Shown: one piece after another, positions 1 through 6,141 of the stretch | How the letters are laid out: the number at the start of each line of letters is the position of its first letter | Position numbering within the stretch: position 1 is the first letter of the stretch | From: an uncultured Clostridia bacterium | GTDB lineage: Bacteria > Bacillota > Clostridia > TANB77 > CAG-508 | Assembly (NCBI GenBank): GCA_934149115.1 | Contig: CAKPDW010000056.1 | Coordinates: 1-10,154, forward strand | Reading direction: 5' to 3' | DNA: 10,154 nt | The notes under the pieces: generated by a model | What the model saw: the letters and a program-made list of their open reading frames with translations, nothing else | Databases searched by the model: none | Told to the model about the DNA's origin: nothing | Position numbers and translations under genes: made by a program

Positions 1-83
1 TATTTTCCAAGTCAAAGGCATGAAAAAAATAAATTAGTTTAAAAAAATCTTAAATAAAAACAAAAATCAGCTACAAATTTTCT
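1..83. other. AT-rich intergenic tail after dacF
   Basis: This stretch lies downstream of the minus-strand carboxypeptidase gene and runs to the window edge. I see no convincing reading frame and no GC-bearing hairpin followed by a T-run. The terminator expected for dacF, if there is one, lies outside the window or is not hairpin-based. Confidence 0.4.
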
Positions 84-1295
84 CTACTTTCTAAACAAAA
101 ATAACCATTTTTTAAAAACTCTTTTCCACATTGTAAACACATTTAATTTTCCAACATCATTTTCAGCTACCAACTCTACACTAGCCACTTCCTCACCATC
201 TATTCTAAAATTCACTCTACCAAGCACTTGGCCTTCATCAATTGGTGCAGAAATATTTTCATTTAAAACTACTTCTTGTTCCACATCTCCTGTATTTTTT
301 TTATTCATAACTTTTCCAGTTGAATCTGCATATTTTACAGTAACATCAGGTACTACACCTTTATTAACAGGCACACTCATTACTTCCGTATCTTTATCAG
401 CAAATTTTTTATACTGATATGTACTAAAACCATAATCAAGTAATTTTTTAGCACAAATAAATCTTTCTTTTGTTGAAGGTGCTCTCATGACAACAGCTAT
501 TAAAGATAAATCATCTCTAGTAGCACTTGCTGATAAATTAAATAAAGCCAATGATGTTGAACCTGTTTTCAAACCTGTTGCACCTTGATAATTCCTAATT
601 AATTTATTTGTATTAACAAGTTCAGATTTTCCATCTCTCAATGAATCCATCCATATAGTTGTGTATTTAGTAATATCAGGATGATTTCTCAAAAGTTCTC
701 TAGACATTATTGAAATATCATAGCTTGACGTTTCGTGTCCATCTTCATCAATACCATGGCAATTTTTAAAAGTAGTATCATTCATACCAAGTTCTTTTGC
801 TCTTTCATTCATTTTTTCAACAAATAATTCTTCACTGCCTGCAATATGTTCAGCCATAGCAACAGTACAGTCATTAGCAGAAACAACACAAATCGCTTTT
901 AACATCTCATCAACAGTCAATTCTTCTCTTGTATCAAGCCAAATTTGAGAACCTCCCATTGAAGAAGCCTTTTCGCTACAAGAAACTTTATCAGTATAAG
1001 ACAATCTACCAGAATCAATTTCCTCCATTATTAATAAAATCGTCATAACTTTTGTAACACTTGCTGGTCTTAATTTTTCATGCGAATTATGCTCATATAA
1101 AATTTCTCCTGTATCTTGTGAAATCAAAATTGCAGATTCACAAGATAAATCTAAAAAATTATCTCCAACCTCACCGGCTGTCTCTACAATTGAATCTTCT
1201 GCCCATGTTGGAATCGTCAAATATGTCGCATGGCATACTTCTGTTATACATAAAAAGCATATACATAAAAAAGCACAATATATTTTTCTTTTCAT
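84..1295 (-). CDS. dacF: D-alanyl-D-alanine carboxypeptidase (DacF/PBP5 type, peptidase S11)
   Basis: A low-molecular-weight penicillin-binding protein of 403 residues, the usual family length. It removes the terminal D-Ala from peptidoglycan pentapeptides on the outer face of the membrane. The three active-site motifs are present and correctly spaced: SVTK (Ser79 nucleophile, Lys82), SAN (139-141) and KTG (243-245). Residues 1-23 form a signal peptide with five Cys residues and a likely cleavage after CHA. Residues from about 295 match the position of the beta-rich PBP5 C-terminal domain. The last 20 residues are basic and aromatic, as in the amphipathic membrane anchor of this family. The ATG start is supported by AGAGGAGAT at 1301-1309. 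It follows the GH25 gene on the same strand after 116 nt, so it may be co-transcribed or use its own weak promoter (a TATAAG-like box near 1371-1376). In sporulating Firmicutes the DacF/DacB relatives also modify cortex. Which paralogue this is cannot be settled here, so the symbol is tentative. Confidence 0.93.
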   Translation of the reverse strand: MKRKIYCAFLCICFLCITEVCHATYLTIPTWAEDSIVETAGEVGDNFLDLSCESAILISQDTGEILYEHNSHEKLRPASVTKVMTILLIMEEIDSGRLSYTDKVSCSEKASSMGGSQIWLDTREELTVDEMLKAICVVSANDCTVAMAEHIAGSEELFVEKMNERAKELGMNDTTFKNCHGIDEDGHETSSYDISIMSRELLRNHPDITKYTTIWMDSLRDGKSELVNTNKLIRNYQGATGLKTGSTSLALFNLSASATRDDLSLIAVVMRAPSTKERFICAKKLLDYGFSTYQYKKFADKDTEVMSVPVNKGVVPDVTVKYADSTGKVMNKKNTGDVEQEVVLNENISAPIDEGQVLGRVNFRIDGEEVASVELVAENDVGKLNVFTMWKRVFKKWLFLFRK

Positions 1296-1411
1296 ATCAT
1301 ATCTCCTCTATCCTTTTTTTAATGTATATGCTCAAAAAATTTTTACTAGAACAATTAACAAAAACAACCACTTATAACATTTTATTTTTGCTACTAAACC
1401 CATACCACTAG

Positions 1412-2431
1412 CTATTTATAAAACTCTTTTTTCATAAGTGACAAATCTAAATCATCTGAAATTTCATCACCAGCTCCATGTTCTGTAAATTGCCATCCTA
1501 TTGTACGTTTTTGAAGCTTAGTATTTGAAGCACCTTCTTGTTTAGTATCAAAATACCAATAATCCGGCACCTTATCTTCTTCAGGATAATATGCAATCCA
1601 GAAATCTGTCTTCAAATCACTTAAATACAAATTTGCAGTTTGCGCATTTGTATACAAAATATTATTTATTTTCTTATCATTAAGCTTGTCTATCATTTTT
1701 TGAACAAGTTCAGCTCTAGAATCCCAGATATTGTCAGCCCTTCCTTGTCCATCATGTTTCTCAACATCTAATGCAACTGGTAAAATACAATTTTTTCCTG
1801 CATTTTCTTTTAAAAACTTATTTATAAAATCAACTTCTTCATCTATTTCAGTATCATTTAATGCTTCCTCTAAAAAATAAAAGCCATATGGAATTTTCAA
1901 GTATTCACATGCATTTATATAATCTTTGTAGTTAGCATCATAGTAAAAAACACCTTTTTCACCATATCCTCGTCCACCTGCTCTTATATATACATAACTA
2001 ATTTTATTTTCTAGTAAAAAAACTTCAAATTCTTCCATGTTCTCAAAATTCTTTCCAATATTAAATTGAGAAACATCTGAAACTAAAACTTTTTCTGAAC
2101 TCATTTCTTTATAATACTGTACATTATCTGCACGCACATATCCATTTTTCTTTCCATCAATTTTTACTTTGTACCATTCTATACCATCTTTTTCAAACTC
2201 ATCTAATATATAAACATTTTCTCCCTTGTGAAGTAATTTTATTTGACGGACATTAGTAGTTTCTGCTTTTGCATAAAAAGGTACGTCTTTTGAAATTACA
2301 ACACCATGAATTGATTTATCAATTTCATCTTGATTCTTTTTTTCCTGATGTTTCTTTACTCCTAGAAAACTCAAAAACAATACTATTATAAACACAAAAA
2401 TAATAATTAATAACAATTTCTTTTTCTTCAT
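1412..2431 (-). CDS. membrane-anchored SH3-GH25 muramidase (lysozyme family)
   Basis: Probable N-acetylmuramidase of glycoside hydrolase family 25, held at the cell surface. Residues 1-5 are basic and 6-25 form one strongly hydrophobic helix with no obvious cleavage site, so it probably acts as a signal anchor. Residues 41-108 look like a bacterial SH3 domain (GVVISKDVPFYAKAE at the start, WYKVKIDGKKNGYV at the end). Residues 115-339 show the GH25 pattern in order: DVSQFN (Asp119), YVYIRAGGRGYGE, a D-x-x-Y pair, YGFYF, the catalytic LDVE (Asp222, Glu224), LYTN, FWIAYY and the terminal GWQF...DLDLSL block. The ATG start has a TTAGGAGC ribosome site six bases upstream and a promoter candidate at 2464-2493. 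It sits divergently from rpmB and upstream of dacF on the same strand. The tethered form suits cell-wall turnover better than a phage or secreted lysin. The fold call is firm; the biological role is inference. Confidence 0.88.
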   Translation of the reverse strand: MKKKKLLLIIIFVFIIVLFLSFLGVKKHQEKKNQDEIDKSIHGVVISKDVPFYAKAETTNVRQIKLLHKGENVYILDEFEKDGIEWYKVKIDGKKNGYVRADNVQYYKEMSSEKVLVSDVSQFNIGKNFENMEEFEVFLLENKISYVYIRAGGRGYGEKGVFYYDANYKDYINACEYLKIPYGFYFLEEALNDTEIDEEVDFINKFLKENAGKNCILPVALDVEKHDGQGRADNIWDSRAELVQKMIDKLNDKKINNILYTNAQTANLYLSDLKTDFWIAYYPEEDKVPDYWYFDTKQEGASNTKLQKRTIGWQFTEHGAGDEISDDLDLSLMKKEFYK

Positions 2432-2463
2432 CTTATGCTCCTAAACCTCTTACATTTTTATGT

Positions 2464-2493
2464 ATTTTATCATTTAATCCAATAAATTGTCTA
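2464..2493 (-). promoter_or_regulatory. putative sigma-A promoter of the GH25 gene
   Basis: On the minus strand, TAGACA (2488-2493) and TAAAAT (2464-2469) are separated by 18 bases. A TGA directly before the -10 box gives an extended -10 character. The predicted transcript would start about 25 bases ahead of the GH25 start codon. Confidence 0.5.
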
Positions 2494-2553
2494 CTTAAAT
2501 TCATAAATATTCACCATAACTTTTCCTATTATTCATTATTTTTCCTAAAACAC

Positions 2554-2582
2554 TTGTATTTTTTTTAAAACTATGTTATATT
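2554..2582 (+). promoter_or_regulatory. sigma-A promoter of rpmB
   Basis: TTGTAT (2554-2559) and TATATT (2577-2582) are spaced by exactly 17 bases, with TGT immediately before the -10 box as an extended -10 element. Transcription should start near 2589, leaving a leader of about 37 bases. No attenuator-like hairpin is visible in that leader. The arrangement fits a strong constitutive ribosomal-protein promoter. Confidence 0.75.
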
Positions 2583-2625
2583 AACTATTAGTCAGTCAAA
2601 TAAATAAATGGAGGTGCATATAGTC

Positions 2626-2823
2626 ATGGCAAAATGTGAAGTTTGTAATAAAAATGTAAGTTTTGGAAATCAATTAAGCATCACTCGTTCTCACATTAGT
2701 AAAAGATCTACAAGAACTTTTAAGCCAAACTTGAGAAGAATAAAAGCTATCGTAAATGGTCAACCAAAAAGAATAACAGTATGCGCAAAATGCTTACGTT
2801 CTGGAAAAGTTACAAGAGCTTAA
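2626..2823 (+). CDS. rpmB: 50S ribosomal protein L28
   Basis: Structural protein of the large ribosomal subunit, 65 residues, normal for bacterial L28. It begins MAKCEVCNK and carries two CxxC pairs (CEVC near the N-terminus and CAKC near the C-terminus), so it is the zinc-binding form. The family signatures GNQLSITRSHISKR and TFKPNLRRIK are intact. An ATG at 2608 would lengthen the protein by six residues, but that ATG overlaps the ribosome site GGAGGTG (2610-2616). The ATG at 2626 sits at normal distance behind that site and gives the canonical N-terminus, so it is the right start. It is a single-gene transcript: its own promoter upstream and two hairpin terminators downstream. The position next to spoVM on the opposite strand matches the Bacillus layout. 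Confidence 0.97.
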   Translation: MAKCEVCNKNVSFGNQLSITRSHISKRSTRTFKPNLRRIKAIVNGQPKRITVCAKCLRSGKVTRA

Positions 2824-2846
2824 TTTTAATTTTATATATAACACTT

Positions 2847-2878
2847 ACACTTTTCTAAAAAGGAAAGTGTATTTTGTT
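2847..2878 (+). terminator. rho-independent terminator of rpmB
   Basis: ACACTTTTC (2847-2855) pairs with GGAAAGTGT (2862-2870), including one T-G pair, around a six-base loop. The sequence ATTTTGTT follows. It begins 23 bases after the rpmB stop codon. Confidence 0.8.
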
Positions 2879-2884
2879 AAGTAC

Positions 2885-2926
2885 AAAAACGCACAAGAAA
2901 AATTTTATTTTTTCTTATGCGTTTTT
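2885..2926. terminator. bidirectional terminator between rpmB and spoVM
   Basis: A long inverted repeat: AAAAACGCA-C-AAGAAAAA (2885-2902) against TTTTTCTT-A-TGCGTTTTT (2909-2926). That is 17 paired positions with a single A-C mismatch and a short T/A loop. The A-run on one flank and the T-run on the other let it stop transcripts from both sides. It backs up the first rpmB hairpin and is the obvious terminator for spoVM on the minus strand. Confidence 0.85.
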
Positions 2927-3011
2927 AATTATGTGTAATCAATCAATAAATTTCTTATCCATATTTTCCATAATGTTATTCACACATAAATTTTAAATCA
3001 ATAAATAAGTA

Positions 3012-3089
3012 TTAACTATTTTTTATACCAAACACTAATTTTAAAAATCCTCTCAAAAATTTAGGAGATTTTTTTACAACTACTTTCAT
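3012..3089 (-). CDS. spoVM: stage V sporulation protein SpoVM (25 residues)
   Basis: A very short gene. The peptide reads MKVVVKKSPKFLRGFLKLVF and ends GIKNS. It lines up without gaps with the 26-residue B. subtilis SpoVM in the M-K-x4-K-x-P-K-F-L-x-G core: Pro9, Lys10, Phe11, Leu12 and Gly14 coincide, and Lys17 stands where B. subtilis has Arg17. SpoVM is a curved amphipathic helix that binds the positively curved forespore membrane, recruits SpoIVA to start coat assembly and is needed for cortex formation. Translation is supported by GGAGGG at 3100-3105, ten bases before the ATG. It lies 29 bases after a 49-residue membrane-protein gene and converges on rpmB, as spoVM does in Bacillus. Both the peptide match and the synteny support the call. 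The gene is short enough to be missed by default gene finders. Confidence 0.88.
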   Translation of the reverse strand: MKVVVKKSPKFLRGFLKLVFGIKNS

Positions 3090-3118
3090 TTTATATCATC
3101 CCTCCCAAAATCAATCTC

Positions 3119-3268
3119 TTAACACGATAACCACATGATTCCAATTGCAATTACTACTATTCCGACTATAATTAGCCACCATGTCACTGGTAATAACAAC
3201 ACCATTATAGTTCCCAACCCAAAACCTATAAGACAAACTGCAATCGTCTTTTTTAACCCTCTTAACAT
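3119..3268 (-). CDS. small two-helix membrane protein upstream of spoVM
   Basis: A 49-residue reading frame starting MLRGLKKTIA. A basic N-terminus is followed by two hydrophobic segments, about 9-26 and 30-47, split by a Pro-Val-Thr-Trp-Trp turn. It ends MWLSC. I do not recognise a named family, though it resembles the short two-helix membrane proteins often seen in Clostridia. Evidence that it is a gene: a strong ribosome site AGGGGG (3276-3281) seven bases before the ATG, a frame made almost wholly of hydrophobic codons, and its place 29 bases upstream of spoVM on the same strand, with no terminator between. Co-transcription with spoVM is likely, so a sporulation or forespore-membrane role is a reasonable inference, not shown by the sequence. 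The promoter is unclear. The AT-rich region at 3283-3320 has TATAAT-like boxes on this strand, and a weak sigma-E-like -10 (AATATAAT) can be drawn. Confidence 0.72.
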   Translation of the reverse strand: MLRGLKKTIAVCLIGFGLGTIMVLLLPVTWWLIIVGIVVIAIGIMWLSC

Positions 3269-3291
3269 GCTTTTTCCCCCTATCTCTTTAT

Positions 3292-3317
3292 ATATTATAT
3301 TATCTGTTATATAATAT
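3292..3317. repeat. AT-only inverted repeat in the divergent promoter region
   Basis: ATATTATAT (3292-3300) and ATATAATAT (3309-3317) are perfect inverted copies separated by eight bases. They sit in the space between nth (plus strand) and the small membrane protein/spoVM pair (minus strand). Both arms contain TATAAT-like -10 boxes, so the symmetry may simply reflect back-to-back promoters. An operator is possible but unsupported. Confidence 0.4.
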
Positions 3318-3380
3318 TGTTCATACAGTTACACATGTAAAATTTGTGTTATTAAAATATATTAAAAGGATTGAAATAAT

Positions 3381-4025
3381 ATGAAAACAAAAAAAGAAGC
3401 AAAAGAAATTTTAAATATTTTACGTGAATTTTATCCAGAAGCTACTTGTAGCCTTGATTTTGAAACACCTTTTCAACTTACAATTGCTGTAATGCTTTCA
3501 GCTCAATGCACTGATGAAAGAGTAAACAAAACCACTCCCCTTCTTTTTGAAGAATATGGTACTCCTGAAAAAATGGCAAATATGGATATACATATTTTAG
3601 AAGATATCATCCATCCTTGTGGTTTTTATAAAAACAAATCTAAAAATGCATTAGCTTGCAGTAAAAAACTTGTTTCTGATTATAATTCTATTGTTCCACA
3701 CTCAATGGAAGAACTTATTAAATTACCTGGCATTGGCCGTAAAAGTGCTAATGTCATAATGCTAGAAGCTTTTAATGATGCACAAGGAATTGCAGTCGAC
3801 ACACATGCTCGCAGAATATCTAATAAAATAGGATTTTCTAAAGAACATGATCCTGAAAAAATTGAAAAAGATTTATTAAAAACTTTTGATAAAAAAGATT
3901 GGGTTGATGTAAATCACTTATTTGTATGGCATGGTCGTTATACATGTATTGCTCGTTCACCAAAATGTGATATTTGTCCAATAAGTAAATATTGCAATGA
4001 ATATAAATCAAAAAACAACATATAA
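3381..4025 (+). CDS. nth: endonuclease III (DNA glycosylase/AP lyase)
   Basis: Base-excision repair enzyme that removes oxidised pyrimidines and cleaves at the resulting abasic site. The protein has 214 residues, typical of bacterial Nth. The helix-hairpin-helix with the Gly/Pro turn reads LPGIGRKSANV (115-125), placing the catalytic Lys at 121. The catalytic Asp is in VDTHARR (Asp140). The C-terminal 4Fe-4S loop is intact: Cys189, Cys196, Cys199 and Cys205 in the C-x6-C-x2-C-x5-C pattern. The ATG is preceded by AAAGGATT at a slightly long distance, so translation initiation may be moderate. It is divergent from the spoVM pair and is followed 26 bases later by a small broken Cys-rich frame, then by a shared terminator. 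No feature suggests a MutY or OGG1-type specificity instead. Confidence 0.96.
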   Translation: MKTKKEAKEILNILREFYPEATCSLDFETPFQLTIAVMLSAQCTDERVNKTTPLLFEEYGTPEKMANMDIHILEDIIHPCGFYKNKSKNALACSKKLVSDYNSIVPHSMEELIKLPGIGRKSANVIMLEAFNDAQGIAVDTHARRISNKIGFSKEHDPEKIEKDLLKTFDKKDWVDVNHLFVWHGRYTCIARSPKCDICPISKYCNEYKSKNNI

Positions 4026-4051
4026 TATTTATTAAAGAGGTGTATGTAACT

Positions 4052-4187
4052 TTGACAAATATTCAATGTTCTTATGATTGTATTTATCAAAATCAACGGA
4101 TTTTGTAATTACGAAAAAGTACAAGCAAAAAAATTAAACTCAAAAACAGATTGTATTTATTACGAAAAGAAAGCTGAAATGCCATAA
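4052..4187 (+). pseudogene. frameshifted small Cys-rich protein after nth
   Basis: Two overlapping fragments read as one small protein. The first, from a TTG at 4052, gives MTNIQCSYDCIYQNQ and then closes early with a stop at 4106. The second, in the +1 frame from 4098, gives GFCNYEKVQA and continues to TDCIYYEKK, ending at 4187. Joined, they make about 44 residues with the spacing C-x3-C-x(about 6)-C...DCIYY. To my recollection this matches small Cys-rich proteins that are frequent in Clostridia, often mis-named by automatic pipelines. The ribosome site AGAGGTG (4037-4042) stands nine bases before the TTG, while the ATG at 4044 is closed at once by TAA. A one-base insertion near 4094-4097 (or loss of two bases) would explain the break. 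A sequencing error would look the same, and a programmed shift is possible but no slippery site is seen. The coding 3' end overlaps the terminator hairpin. Confidence 0.6.
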
Positions 4188-4209
4188 CACGTGCATCTCA
4201 GCTTTTTCT
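4170..4209. terminator. bidirectional terminator between nth and the kinase operon
   Basis: AAAGCTGA-A-ATGC (4170-4182) pairs with GCAT-C-TCAGCTTT (4193-4205) around a ten-base loop, with one A-C mismatch. TTTTTCT follows on the plus strand and CTTTCTTTT on the minus strand. It can end both the nth transcript and the rlmN-to-bactofilin operon, whose last stop codon is at 4218-4220. Confidence 0.85.
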
Positions 4210-4217
4210 ATTTAATT

Positions 4218-5414
4218 TTATTTTTTCTTTGCAAAACAATATCTTACTGTCATTCCTAAACCAGTAGCAACCCATATAAATGCTAGAATTGCTCCTAATA
4301 CAGGAATTTGATATATAATCCATGTAACAGCTGTAACTATTGCTGTCCAAATTGGTAATTTGATTTCTGATTTCTTTTCTTCTAATTTTTTAGCAAGTGC
4401 AATATTTGTAATTCCCATAGATAATATTAAAATTAGTATAAACACTGCAAGTACAGCTAAAGCAACTGTTGATGTAACTCTTAATAATAGTAATAATACT
4501 AATGCAATTGGAACTAATATTAATGACAAAATTCCAATACCAAATGAGCTTACTCTTAATTGATTTTTTAGGTTCTCTACAAATCTTGGGCAAACTTTTA
4601 TAAATAAAATCAACAATACCATTGTTAATACAAAATATCTAGCAAAATCTAAAACATATTCAGCAATTACTTGCATTACTGTCTTTTTTTCTTTTACTTG
4701 TTTTGAATAATTAACATTTTGAATTACAGCATCATCACTTATTTGTGCTTCTTTGTCTGATGTATAATTTAAGTTTTCAATAATTTTTGTATTTTCTCCA
4801 ATTTCCATATTTTCAACTGATGCATTAAAGTTTCTATAAAAATTACCTTGTGTTGAAATATGTTCAGCTGTAATATTAACATCATACTCAACTGATGAAT
4901 TTTCATCAAAAATAACATCTTTAGCCACACAGAATAATTCTCTAGATAAACTTGCAGAAATTTTTACATTTGAAGCACAGATAAAACAATTTCCATTTAT
5001 AATAGTGTCTTCATCTAATTCAACTGTATTTGCACAAATGAATAAATCCCCATTAATTATTTCACCTTTTAAATTCACGTTCTTTCCTAATAAATATGCA
5101 CTTCCATTGATAATTTCATCTTTTAATTCGATTTTTTCATCAGCTTTATAAAGAGTAGCTTCTCTAGTTGTCTGCTCTGAAGAAAAATCCTCAAAACCAT
5201 CATTTACAATGTTTGCATAATCATCTGCACTATCTGTCACATCTAAATTTGTAGTAACTACGCCATCTCCATCTGTATCCTCACCAGAATCAACATCAGT
5301 TTGTATTTCATTATCATCCATTGGAATAGTTACAGCGCTAGCAAAAACACTCACAGCACTTAATGTACAAATTACTATTGCAATTAATAATGTAACAATA
5401 CACTTTTTTTTCAT
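4218..5414 (-). CDS. exported bactofilin-like (polymer-forming) membrane protein
   Basis: 398 residues in a clear layout. Residues 1-26 are a signal peptide ending FASA. Residues 30-90 are an acidic, low-complexity linker containing the calcium-loop-like DTDGDGVVT (46-54). Residues about 95-240 are short beta-repeats in which an I-I-N-G turn recurs roughly every 18-20 residues (IINGSAYLLG, EIINGDLFIC, TIINGNCFIC), the pattern of bactofilin-type beta-helices. Residues 255-398 hold about four hydrophobic helices (approximately 258-275, 290-312, 315-337, 354-385) and end in a basic FAKKK tail. Bactofilins are usually cytosolic filaments; here the signal peptide and trailing helices put the beta-domain outside the membrane. 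The start has AAAGGATG upstream. It is the last gene of the kinase operon, 20 bases after rpe, so it may be expressed with PrkC/PrpC and could be an envelope scaffold. That role is inference. Confidence 0.75.
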   Translation of the reverse strand: MKKKCIVTLLIAIVICTLSAVSVFASAVTIPMDDNEIQTDVDSGEDTDGDGVVTTNLDVTDSADDYANIVNDGFEDFSSEQTTREATLYKADEKIELKDEIINGSAYLLGKNVNLKGEIINGDLFICANTVELDEDTIINGNCFICASNVKISASLSRELFCVAKDVIFDENSSVEYDVNITAEHISTQGNFYRNFNASVENMEIGENTKIIENLNYTSDKEAQISDDAVIQNVNYSKQVKEKKTVMQVIAEYVLDFARYFVLTMVLLILFIKVCPRFVENLKNQLRVSSFGIGILSLILVPIALVLLLLLRVTSTVALAVLAVFILILILSMGITNIALAKKLEEKKSEIKLPIWTAIVTAVTWIIYQIPVLGAILAFIWVATGLGMTVRYCFAKKK

Positions 5415-5434
5415 TTTACTATCATCCTTTCTTC

Positions 5435-6097
5435 TTATGTATTTTTTAAATTATTTATAGCTTCTTTATAATCATTAGCTTTTAAAACATAATTACCTGA
5501 AACTAAAATATTAGCACCAGCATCAGCTGATTGTTGTCCTGTTACTTCATTTATTCCACCATCTACTTCAATATCAATATCTAAGTCATTATCTAAACAA
5601 TATTTTTTTAATTCTTCAATTTTGTCAACAGTATTCTCAATAAACTTCTGTCCACCTTTTCCAGGAACAACAGACATTACAAGTACCATATGAATATATG
5701 GTAAAATCTCATATATTTTTTTAACTGGAGTATCTGGATTAATAGCAATCCCAACTTTTATTCCATTTTCAATAATTTCTTTTACTAAACTTAAAATCTC
5801 ATTATTATCTTTACATACTTCATAATGAAATGTAATTCTATCAACACCTTGATCTATAAAATAATCAATATGTTCTCTTGGATTTTTGACCATTAAATGT
5901 ACATCTATTGGAGTCATTGAAATATTTTTTATTTTCAATGTATAATCTCTCATTTGTAAAACATTATTTTTTTCTACAAATTCTCCATCCATAACATCTA
6001 TATGGAAATAATCTATTTTAGCAGTCTCAACATTATAAAAAACATTAACTGCATTTTCTTCATCAACATCTAGAACTGATACTGATACTTCTGACAT
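5435..6097 (-). CDS. rpe: ribulose-phosphate 3-epimerase, divergent form
   Basis: Interconverts ribulose 5-phosphate and xylulose 5-phosphate in the pentose phosphate pathway; a cytosolic TIM barrel of 220 residues, the normal length. The metal and catalytic residues are present: His32 and Asp34 in HIDVMDG, His67 in DVHLMV and Asp179 in EVDGGI. The phosphate/loop motif MSVVPGKGGQKF (141-152) is intact. Several usually strong motifs differ. The N-terminal S-I-L-S-A-D block reads SVLDVD, the P-N that normally follows D-G-x-F-V is replaced by EKN, and the late G-S-x-V/I-F turn reads GNYVL. The start has AAAGGAA eight bases upstream. It follows prkC by 44 bases; in B. subtilis rsgA occupies that gap. 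A neighbouring specificity such as a hexulose-phosphate epimerase cannot be ruled out, but the locus favours Rpe. Confidence 0.85.
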   Translation of the reverse strand: MSEVSVSVLDVDEENAVNVFYNVETAKIDYFHIDVMDGEFVEKNNVLQMRDYTLKIKNISMTPIDVHLMVKNPREHIDYFIDQGVDRITFHYEVCKDNNEILSLVKEIIENGIKVGIAINPDTPVKKIYEILPYIHMVLVMSVVPGKGGQKFIENTVDKIEELKKYCLDNDLDIDIEVDGGINEVTGQQSADAGANILVSGNYVLKANDYKEAINNLKNT

Positions 6098-6141
6098 AAT
6101 TAAATTCCTTTCTATTAATTAATTTAATATCTCACAAAGAA

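Noticed and set aside
1061..1411. Plus-strand reading frame of 116 codons
   Set aside because: It overlaps the 5' part of dacF and the intergenic gap on the opposite strand, has low-complexity Leu/Ile/Lys/Asn content and no ribosome site. It is a shadow of an AT-rich gene.
2608..2625. Upstream ATG of rpmB adding six residues
   Set aside because: The ATG overlaps the GGAGGTG ribosome site. The downstream ATG gives the canonical L28 start.
2930..2996. TTATGTGT / ACACATAA inverted repeat between the terminators and spoVM
   Set aside because: Only eight pairs around a spacer of several dozen AT-rich bases; neither a terminator nor a clear operator.
4044..4049. ATG directly after the AGAGGTG site downstream of nth
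   Set aside because: It is followed at once by TAA. The coherent Cys-rich frame starts at the TTG at 4052.
4090..4100. Programmed +1 frameshift site
   Set aside because: A rare CGG codon is at the junction, but the preceding CAA cannot re-pair well one base forward, and no stimulatory structure is evident. An indel is simpler.
4360..4593. Small frames on both strands inside the bactofilin-like gene
   Set aside because: They come from the repetitive hydrophobic codons of its membrane helices and have no independent start signals or recognisable protein.
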